Shown in pieces: positions 1 through 4,616 of a stretch of DNA of 13,865 nt. A program made the translations under genes and the position numbers. Within the stretch, counting starts at the first letter, position 1. Every line of letters starts with the position of its first letter. The stretch is from an uncultured Actinomycetes bacterium (GTDB taxonomy: Bacteria > Actinomycetota > Aquicultoria > CAJVYJ01): assembly GCA_913009475.1 (NCBI GenBank), contig CAJVYJ010000031.1:1-13865 (forward strand), in the 5' to 3' direction. A model generated the notes under the pieces. It saw nothing but the letters and a program-made list of their open reading frames with translations, was not told where the DNA came from and searched no databases.

Positions 1-23
1 AATCGTAAAACGTAAATCGTGGA

Positions 24-150
24 CCAGAAGGCTTGTCGCTGAGCAGATACTAGGAAGACACAAGTTTTTTGAGGGGAACATACATGTAGGTATTTGACCT
101 GATAAAAGCTTGTAGGCTGACAACGTAGATGCCAGCGACAAGCCTTCTGG
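24..150. mobile_element. Possible 127-bp MITE-like element abutting tmRNA
   Basis: A perfect 18-bp inverted repeat forms the two ends: ccagaaggcttgtcgctg at 24-41 and its reverse complement at 133-150. The bases just outside each end are TGGA (20-23 and 151-154), which could be a 4-bp target-site duplication. The 91 bp between the arms contain no ORF that I can support. The right arm overlaps the last three bases of the tmRNA gene, so the encoded CCA of tmRNA is also the tip of the repeat. Terminal inverted repeats plus a flanking duplication suggest a non-autonomous mobile element. A long-range transcript stem or an assembly fold-back are alternatives, since only one copy is visible. Confidence 0.35.
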
Positions 151-503
151 TGGAGGCGTCGGGAATCGAACCCGAGTCCAGAAGCTCCCGAATAAAGCCT
201 CTACGAGCGTAGCTTATGATTAAATCTTACTTAACTTAAGGTCATAAGCAATCTTTAAGCCAAGCCAGCCTGCAAGGTTTCCCTCTCAGCCTACAGACTT
301 CAGCTGGTCGGTAGTCCGCTTAGCGACGCCGGATCTAATGCCACGGACAAACATTAGGCGGCGTAGCCGCGCTAGATTAGGCGGCTAATGCTACAGGTTC
401 GTTTGCGTTTAAGTTTAACGCCCGGTCAGTTTAACGAGGCAGCCCGGACCTCGGCTCGCTTCTTTATTCAAAGACTAACTCCTGTCGAAGCCTTTACGCC
501 CCC
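148..503 (-). ncRNA. ssrA: tmRNA (transfer-messenger RNA), ssrA
   Basis: This is the one-piece, 356-nt tmRNA, which enters stalled ribosomes with SmpB, replaces the broken mRNA and tags the nascent protein for proteolysis. Reading the minus strand, the 5' end is GGGGGCG (503-497), which pairs with CGCCTCC just before the 3' ACCA, giving a 7-bp acceptor stem with one G-U. The conserved GGCTTCGAC follows the 5' end. The T-arm GGGTTCGATTCCC lies opposite 161-173. The encoded tag runs from 406 to 377: GCA AAC GAA CCT GTA GCA TTA GCC GCC TAA, giving ANEPVALAA, with one more Ala added from charged tmRNA. The ALAA ending is the normal protease signal. smpB lies upstream on the same strand. I see no clear promoter directly before 503, because the upstream DNA is repetitive. 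Confidence 0.96.
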
Positions 504-820
504 GAATTGGACTTGAAAGTAATCATCTGCGTTGTTGTTCTCGGTCTCACCTCGGTTACGTAACAAAACTACGCTCCCTCGGCTCATCCTTCGTACGCCT
601 AGCATCTAATCACTTTCAAGTCCAATTTATCAAAGTACAAAGTAATCATCTGCGGCGCTCCACCCCACAAAGTAAAGCAATACTTTGTGGGGACCCCGGA
701 TTATTCTCGGTCTCACCTCGGTTACGTAACAAAACTACGCTCCCTCGGCTCATCCTTCGTACGCCTAGCATCTAATCACTTTCAAGTCCAATTTATCAAA
801 GTACAAAATACTATCTATTA
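504..820. repeat. Tandem-duplicated repeat region between smpB and ssrA
   Basis: No gene is supported in this 317-bp gap. It holds two units of one repeat. Each starts with the same 16 bp (aaagtaatcatctgcg, at 516-531 and 639-654) and ends with a perfect 104-bp direct repeat (538-641 and 704-807). Between these parts, unit 1 has only ttgttg (532-537), whereas unit 2 has 49 bp (655-703) that include a perfect 12-bp hairpin (arms 663-674 and 681-692). Each 104-bp copy also contains actttcaagtccaatt (612-627, 778-793), the reverse complement of 505-520, and the palindrome gttacgtaac. Confidence 0.9.
663..692. other. Perfect 12-bp stem-loop downstream of smpB
   Basis: The arm ccccacaaagta (663-674) is perfectly complementary to tactttgtgggg (681-692), with a 6-nt loop. 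No T-run follows on either strand, so it is not a classic intrinsic terminator. It is the part that differs between the two tandem repeat units here, so it may be an inserted hairpin element. Confidence 0.75.
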
Positions 821-1282
821 CTACTTCTTCTGCCGCTCTCGAAACGCCCGTTCAATATCTCTTTTAGCATCTCTATCGGCAATCGTCTTACGTTTATCAA
901 AGAGCTTCTTACCTCGAGCCAAACCTAACTCGACTTTAGCCATATTGCCCGAGAAATAAACCTTCAAAGGTATTAAAGTATAGCCCTTTTCTTTGGTTTT
1001 GCCAATAAGCTTACGTATCTCCGACTTATGCAACAACAATTTGCGTTTTCGCTTAGGCTCATGATTACTTATATTACCATGACTATAGGGACTGATATGA
1101 AAGTTATGCAACCAAACCTCACCGTCCCGAAGTGAAGCGAAACTGTCAACCATATTAGCTTTATGGGCTCGAAGCGATTTAACCTCGGTTCCCGTTAAAA
1201 CCATCCCCGCCTCATAACTATCTTCGATAAAAAAGTTATGTCTGGCTTTTCTATTTGTCGCCACAATTTGCTGCTTATTCAT
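821..1282 (-). CDS. smpB: SmpB, tmRNA-binding protein
   Basis: SmpB binds the tRNA-like part of tmRNA and delivers it to stalled ribosomes, filling the empty decoding site with its C-terminal tail. The 153-residue length from the chosen start is normal. The N-terminal part has the family signature NRKARHNFFIEDSYEAG (about 10-26) followed by GTEVKSLR (31-38), an OB-fold hallmark. GKKLFDKRKTI (124-134) leads into the basic C-terminal helix that ends in RERQKK. An in-frame ATG at 1303 would add seven residues, but it lies inside the extended -10 promoter element. The ATG at 1282 has an AGAGGT ribosome site (1295-1290) eight bases upstream, so I chose it. ssrA lies 317 bp downstream on the same strand, the usual functional pairing. 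Confidence 0.95.
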   Translation of the reverse strand: MNKQQIVATNRKARHNFFIEDSYEAGMVLTGTEVKSLRAHKANMVDSFASLRDGEVWLHNFHISPYSHGNISNHEPKRKRKLLLHKSEIRKLIGKTKEKGYTLIPLKVYFSGNMAKVELGLARGKKLFDKRKTIADRDAKRDIERAFRERQKK

Positions 1283-1301
1283 ATTATTTACCTCTACTAT
1301 C

Positions 1302-1310
1302 ATTATAACA
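1302..1310 (-). promoter_or_regulatory. Extended -10 promoter of smpB
   Basis: The minus strand reads TGTTATAAT, a perfect TATAAT hexamer with the upstream TG of an extended -10 element. No good -35 is visible, as is common for this class. The predicted transcript would start near 1295, leaving a leader of only about 13 nt that begins at the Shine-Dalgarno-like AGAGGT. This supports translation from 1282 rather than 1303. Confidence 0.55.
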
Positions 1311-1376
1311 AATCAGACTATAGATTTCATGAATAATCGCCGTAAAACAGGAGTCAATAAAGCATACTTACCTCCT

Positions 1377-1413
1377 CTGACCCCCTTTTGCGAAAATGCA
1401 AGACCTGACCCCC
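1377..1413. repeat. Possible REP-like remnant
   Basis: Two direct copies of ctgaccccc (1377-1385 and 1405-1413) flank the palindrome ttttgcgaaaa (1386-1396) and the stretch tgcaaga. The wording resembles short repeats that I recall near REP-associated (IS200-like) transposases in many bacteria. No transposase is present in the window, so this would be an isolated copy. It lies in the gap between the divergent smpB and arsR-type genes. Confidence 0.35.
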
Positions 1414-1425
1414 AAATGTTTGCCA

Positions 1426-1487
1426 TTGACAATACTCCAATTTTTTATATCATATAAGGATATAATGTTATGTTGATATAATTATAT
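1426..1487 (+). promoter_or_regulatory. Promoter and candidate operator of the mer-type regulator
   Basis: The best promoter is an extended -10, TGATATAAT (1474-1482), 37 bp before the ATG. A perfect 12-bp palindrome, ATATAATTATAT (1476-1487), covers this -10 and would be a fitting site for an ArsR-family dimer, which usually represses by binding over the promoter. A second possible promoter lies upstream: TTGACA (1426-1431), 16 bp, then TATCAT (1448-1453). Another TATAAT occurs at 1461-1466. The whole stretch is very AT-rich, so some matches may be chance. Confidence 0.5.
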
Positions 1488-1519
1488 ATTAATGGATTTA
1501 TCTATAAGGGAGCCTGCCA

Positions 1520-1861
1520 ATGAATAAATCGAGCCAAGCTAAGACACTTAGTGACACCCAGTTAACCTTAGCTTCTAAAACTTTCCGCGGTTTCGCCGAC
1601 CCGACCAGATTGAAAATTCTGCATTATTTGATGGAAAAAGAACGCAGCGTATCAGAACTTGTTGATCTGCTGGAGGCGCCCCAAGGCCGGGTTTCAAACC
1701 ATTTGGCCTGTCTTAGATGGTGCAACTTCGTCAGCACCAGCCGCCGCGGAAAATATGTTTATTATCAGCTTACCGATGAGCGGGTCAAAGACATTCTCAA
1801 ATTAATTTATGAATTTATAAATGACAACGCCGCCCATATCTATAGCTGTACCAGGATGTAA
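1520..1861 (+). CDS. ArsR/SmtB-family metal-sensing repressor (mercury-type)
   Basis: This 113-residue winged-helix repressor probably senses a thiophilic metal and controls the mercury genes downstream. The helix-turn-helix covers about residues 43-66 (SVSELVDLLEAPQGRVSNHL) and the wing is around RRGKYVYYQL (75-84). Cysteines at 64 and 68 (CLRWC) on the recognition helix and Cys110 near the C-terminus match the pattern known for CmtR (Cd/Pb sensor) and for the ArsR-type mercury regulator of Streptomyces, called MerR there although unrelated to the classical MerR family. The start has a ribosome site AAGGGAG (1506-1512), seven bases upstream. The mercury transporter begins 341 bp downstream, across a repeat-filled gap, so co-transcription is uncertain. 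Hg(II) as the natural signal is inferred from context. Confidence 0.88.
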   Translation: MNKSSQAKTLSDTQLTLASKTFRGFADPTRLKILHYLMEKERSVSELVDLLEAPQGRVSNHLACLRWCNFVSTSRRGKYVYYQLTDERVKDILKLIYEFINDNAAHIYSCTRM

Positions 1862-1933
1862 CTTATAAGATTTTGAAACGGAAGAATATTATGCTTGATA
1901 ATTAATATAAATCATTAAAAGGCACGGTTGGTT

Positions 1934-1968
1934 GTGGATTCCCAGTCAAGCTGAGAATGACAAACGTA
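1934..1968. repeat. 35-bp direct repeat, left copy flanking merTP-merA
   Basis: Identical over 35 bp to 4377-4411. It begins gtggattcccag and ends gaatgacaaacgta. The arms attcccag and ctgagaat form an imperfect 8-bp hairpin with one mismatch. A diverged relative with a perfect hairpin lies at 11160-11196. This belongs to a dispersed intergenic repeat family. Confidence 0.9.
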
Positions 1969-2036
1969 AGGTGAGCTGAGAATGACAAACGTAAGGTGAG
2001 CTGAGAATGACAAACGTAAGGTGAGCTGAGAATGAC
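1951..2036. repeat. 25-bp tandem repeat, 3.4 copies
   Basis: The unit, which starts ctgagaatgacaaacg and ends taaggtgag, occurs three times without change (1951-2025), and an 11-bp partial fourth copy ends at 2036. The array grew from the right half of the neighbouring 35-bp dispersed repeat. Copies are contiguous with no spacers, so it is not a CRISPR array. Confidence 0.93.
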
Positions 2037-2078
2037 GGGGATAAAGAAAGCGTAGAGAGTTGAGGTTGAGAAAGACCA

Positions 2079-2118
2079 ACACCCCCACCCCGGACCTCCC
2101 CCATCGAGAGGGAGGGGG
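2079..2118. repeat. C-rich/G-rich dispersed repeat, copy 1
   Basis: It starts acacccccacccc and continues into a C-rich arm facing a gggaggggg arm, forming a GC hairpin. Related copies lie at 11105-11144 and 13128-13165 in the same orientation, all intergenic. Confidence 0.8.
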
Positions 2119-2202
2119 AAGAGAGCGCAGCAGCAAATGATGCAAGGTAGTAAAGTAATAAAAATCTAAAATACTATGGGAACAGTTTAAGAAGGAATAA
2201 TT

Positions 2203-2856
2203 ATGGATAAACAAAACGGATTTATATTTTCCGATATTGTACGAGGCATCTACGGCGGAATTATCGGCAGCCTCTGCTGTGTTCTGCCATTGGCCGGTAT
2301 CGCCGCCGGCATAGGCTTTATCCCGGGAATTATGACCGCACCCCGCTATCGCCTTTACTTTATCGCCGCCGGCTTAATCTTAGTACTTTTTCTAACTTGG
2401 CGGCGTCTACGGAAAACAAATCTGGACAGGTCGCGAAAAATTTCTGTTATTATTACAACATTAGCCAGTTTTTTCCTGGTGATAGCTTTATTTACTTATG
2501 TTATAACTCCGGCTGCCGCCAATTTAATAAACAAATATTCTTCAACTAATAAAAATCTGTCTGTCACAAAATCTATCGCTGCTAAACCGGGGGGAATACA
2601 CCTGGTTACCTTGAAGCTCAGCGGTCTTACCTGCTCCAGCTGCAAGATAGTGGTTGAAAAGTTAGTTAACCAAGTCAATGGGGTAAAAAAAGTTGATGTA
2701 AATGTTGAGAGTTCCTCAGGTAAAGTTACTTATGACGCCAATATAACCAATAAAGAGGCTATAGCCAAAGCGGTTGAAGGCGGTTTTAAGGGCAACGCCC
2801 GCACGGCGTATAAAGCGGAAATTGTAAACGATGTAAAAATAGAAGAGGAGAAATGA
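2203..2856 (+). CDS. merTP: MerT-MerP fusion mercury transporter (MerTP)
   Basis: This 217-residue inner-membrane protein probably carries Hg(II) to the cytoplasm for reduction. The N-terminal half is MerT-like, with three predicted membrane segments (about 17-40, 50-66 and 81-103) and the hallmark Cys pair SLCCVLP (Cys25-Cys26) in the first. The C-terminal part (about 132-203) is a heavy-metal-associated domain like MerP, with GLTCSSC (Cys144, Cys147). No other cysteines exist, so the second Cys pair known in the MerT loop between membrane segments 2 and 3 is absent; that loop is basic instead (RRLRKTNLDRSRK). A good ribosome site, GAAGGA (2191-2196), precedes the ATG. Its stop overlaps the start of the reductase gene, indicating translational coupling. 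Fused MerT-MerP proteins are known. Confidence 0.88.
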   Translation: MDKQNGFIFSDIVRGIYGGIIGSLCCVLPLAGIAAGIGFIPGIMTAPRYRLYFIAAGLILVLFLTWRRLRKTNLDRSRKISVIITTLASFFLVIALFTYVITPAAANLINKYSSTNKNLSVTKSIAAKPGGIHLVTLKLSGLTCSSCKIVVEKLVNQVNGVKKVDVNVESSSGKVTYDANITNKEAIAKAVEGGFKGNARTAYKAEIVNDVKIEEEK

Positions 2857-4265
2857 TGGATGAGCTCAAATATGATTTAGTCGTTATCGGCGGCGGCGCT
2901 GCTGCTTTCGCGGCCGCGCTTAAAGCCAATGAATTCGGCGCCAAGGTCGCCATGATCGAGCAAGGAAAACTAGGCGGTACCTGCGTCAATGTCGGTTGCG
3001 TACCGACAAAATATCTGTTGGAAGCGGCCCGTAAATATTATGAAACCAAGACCGACTCTTTCGCGGGTGTTACCAGCCACGGCGCCGAGCTTGACTATCA
3101 GGCCCTGATTGGACAAAAAAACGCGATTGTCAAACATGAGCAGCAGTCCAAATACAGCGATGTTCTGGAGGCTTATGAAAACATCGACCTTTTTAGGGGA
3201 CAAGGGAAATTCGTTGACGCCAACACCGTCCAAGTCGGCGACAGCCGCATAAAAGCGGACAAGTTCATCATCGCCACCGGCTCCTCGGCCCATGCCGTCC
3301 CTATTCCCGGTTTGGAAAAGGTGGAATACCTCACTAATATCGAGGCCCTGGACTTAAACAGCCTACCGAAATCATTAATTATCATCGGCGGTCGAGCAGT
3401 CGGCTTGGAGTTCGCGCAAATATTCTCCCGGCTGGGAACCAAGGTTACGCTGCTGCAACGAAGCGCTCGAATTCTTCCTGAAACTGAACCGGAGATCTCC
3501 GCAGCTTTAGCCGGATATCTCAGCGATGAAGGCATTGAAATATTAACTAAAGTTAAAACTCAAAGCATAGATAATCAGGGTGGTAATGTAGTGATCAAGG
3601 TCTTGGTCGATAATAAATCAAGAGAAATAAAAGCGGAAAAATTATTAATGGCGACCGGGCGTAAAGCCAACAGCGCCGCTCTGGATTTGGAGAAAGCCAG
3701 GGTCGAAGTGGATGATAAAGGCTTCATCATCGTCAATGAAGAGATGCAAACTAATGTTGAGCATATCTTTGCCGCCGGTGACGTTATCGGTAATCCGATG
3801 CTGGAAACAGTCGCCGCTAAAGAAGGCTCAATCGCCGGATTCAACGCTATGTCCATAATTAAAAAGAAGACCATGGATTATCGAGCCATCCCCCAAGCCG
3901 TCTTTACCGACCCTTCCGTCGCCTCGGTCGGTTTAACGGACGCTCAAGTCAATAAAAGTGGTGTCGCTTGTAACTGCCGTACTTTATCCATGGAAAACGT
4001 ACCCAAGGCAAAAATTATTCAAGATACCAAGGGGCTGATTAAAATCGTCGCTAACGAACGAACAGAAGAAATATTGGGTGTTCATATCTTATCACCACTT
4101 GCCCATGAACTAATCCATGAAGCGACGCTGGCGGTTAAATTTAAGCTCACACTGGACGATCTGATCGATACGGTCCATATCTTCCCAACTCTTTCCGAGT
4201 CGCTTAAAATCACCGCCCAGTCATTTAAACGGGATATTTCAAAAATGAGCTGCTGTGTGGAGTAA
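2856..4265 (+). CDS. merA: Mercuric reductase MerA (no N-terminal HMA domain)
   Basis: This cytoplasmic flavoprotein reduces Hg(II) to volatile Hg(0) using NADPH. It has the class-I disulfide oxidoreductase layout: an FAD-binding VVIGGGAAAFAA near residues 10-21; the redox pair in GGTCVNVGCVPTK (Cys43, Cys48); a NAD(P)-binding IGGRAVGLEFA near 178-188; a second FAD motif FAAGDV near 305-310; and a dimerisation domain to the end. The C-terminal KMSCCVE supplies the Cys pair (466-467) that hands Hg(II) to the active site and separates MerA from lipoamide dehydrogenase. The extra N-terminal metal-binding domain seen in many MerA proteins is missing. Two ATGs overlap (2853, 2856). The GAGGAG site (2845-2850) is only 2 nt from the first and 5 nt from the second, so I chose 2856. 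It overlaps the merTP stop. Confidence 0.94.
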   Translation: MDELKYDLVVIGGGAAAFAAALKANEFGAKVAMIEQGKLGGTCVNVGCVPTKYLLEAARKYYETKTDSFAGVTSHGAELDYQALIGQKNAIVKHEQQSKYSDVLEAYENIDLFRGQGKFVDANTVQVGDSRIKADKFIIATGSSAHAVPIPGLEKVEYLTNIEALDLNSLPKSLIIIGGRAVGLEFAQIFSRLGTKVTLLQRSARILPETEPEISAALAGYLSDEGIEILTKVKTQSIDNQGGNVVIKVLVDNKSREIKAEKLLMATGRKANSAALDLEKARVEVDDKGFIIVNEEMQTNVEHIFAAGDVIGNPMLETVAAKEGSIAGFNAMSIIKKKTMDYRAIPQAVFTDPSVASVGLTDAQVNKSGVACNCRTLSMENVPKAKIIQDTKGLIKIVANERTEEILGVHILSPLAHELIHEATLAVKFKLTLDDLIDTVHIFPTLSESLKITAQSFKRDISKMSCCVE

Positions 4266-4616
4266 AGAGCATAAAATATGTAGCGGCGGAGGGACTCCCA
4301 CAAGTGCATAAGCACAGCGAGTTCCCGCGGCGACAGGACCCAGAGGCTCTGTAAAATGTAAAAAGCTTAGTGGGCCGTGGATTCCCAGTCAAGCTGAGAA
4401 TGACAAACGTAGGGCATGGGAATGACAGCGGGAGGATAGAGCGTAGAGGGGAGAGGGTAGATGTTAAATGCAAGTCCAGAGTCGAGAGTCTAAGGTCGAA
4501 AGTTAAAAGCAAGTAAGGTGGCTCGGGAATGACGATCTTCTAAATCCCCCTCAGTCTCACTTTAAGATAGAGGGATGAAAAAGCGCGTTTTCTCTTCTAT
4601 TAAGATAGTGGTAAGA
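4266..4616. repeat. Repeat-bearing gap between convergent merA and rnr
   Basis: No gene is supported in these 351 bp, which separate two convergent genes. Just after merA is an imperfect stem-loop (4291-4326) with an inner GTGC-ATAA-GCAC hairpin and outer arms gggact and agttccc. It lacks a T-run, so it is only a weak terminator candidate. The right 35-bp repeat copy follows at 4377-4411, and a further 'cgggaatgac' fragment lies near 4528-4537. No clear terminator is seen for rnr either. Confidence 0.7.
4377..4411. repeat. 35-bp direct repeat, right copy flanking merTP-merA
   Basis: Identical over 35 bp, and in the same orientation, to 1934-1968. The bases just before it, agtgggccg, are shared with the related element at 11150-11196, so the full repeat family extends further left than the 35-bp identity. 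Confidence 0.9.

Larger units (their letters stand above)
1862..2202. repeat. Repeat-filled gap between arsR-type gene and merTP
   Basis: There is no supported gene in this 341-bp gap. It holds, in order: an 'attccc' dispersed repeat (from 1934, the first 35 bp identical to 4377-4411), a 25-bp tandem array (1951-2036), and a C-rich/G-rich element (2079-2118). No convincing promoter for merTP is visible; TACTAT at 2172-2177 is a weak -10 candidate. A minus-strand reading frame across this gap is made of repeat sequence and is not a gene. Confidence 0.8.

Noticed and set aside
148..173. Genomic-island attachment site at the tmRNA 3' end
   Set aside because: No integrase gene and no direct copy of the tmRNA 3' end occur in the window; the repeat present is inverted.
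687..959. 90-residue plus-strand reading frame
   Set aside because: It runs through the repeat region and antisense to the 3' end of smpB, has no recognisable domain and no ribosome site.
1951..2036. CRISPR array
   Set aside because: Repeats are directly adjacent with a constant 25-bp period and no spacers; no cas genes are present.
1915..2214. 99-residue minus-strand reading frame
   Set aside because: It is built from the tandem and C-rich repeats (CHSQLDWES-type translation), which commonly give false proteins.
4225..4512. 95-residue minus-strand reading frame after merA
   Set aside because: Low-complexity translation of repeats that overlaps the 3' end of merA; no ribosome site or domain.
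4574..4594. Terminator for rnr (gaaaaagcgcgttttc)
   Set aside because: The stem is short and AT-rich with a GC loop and no following T-run on the minus strand.
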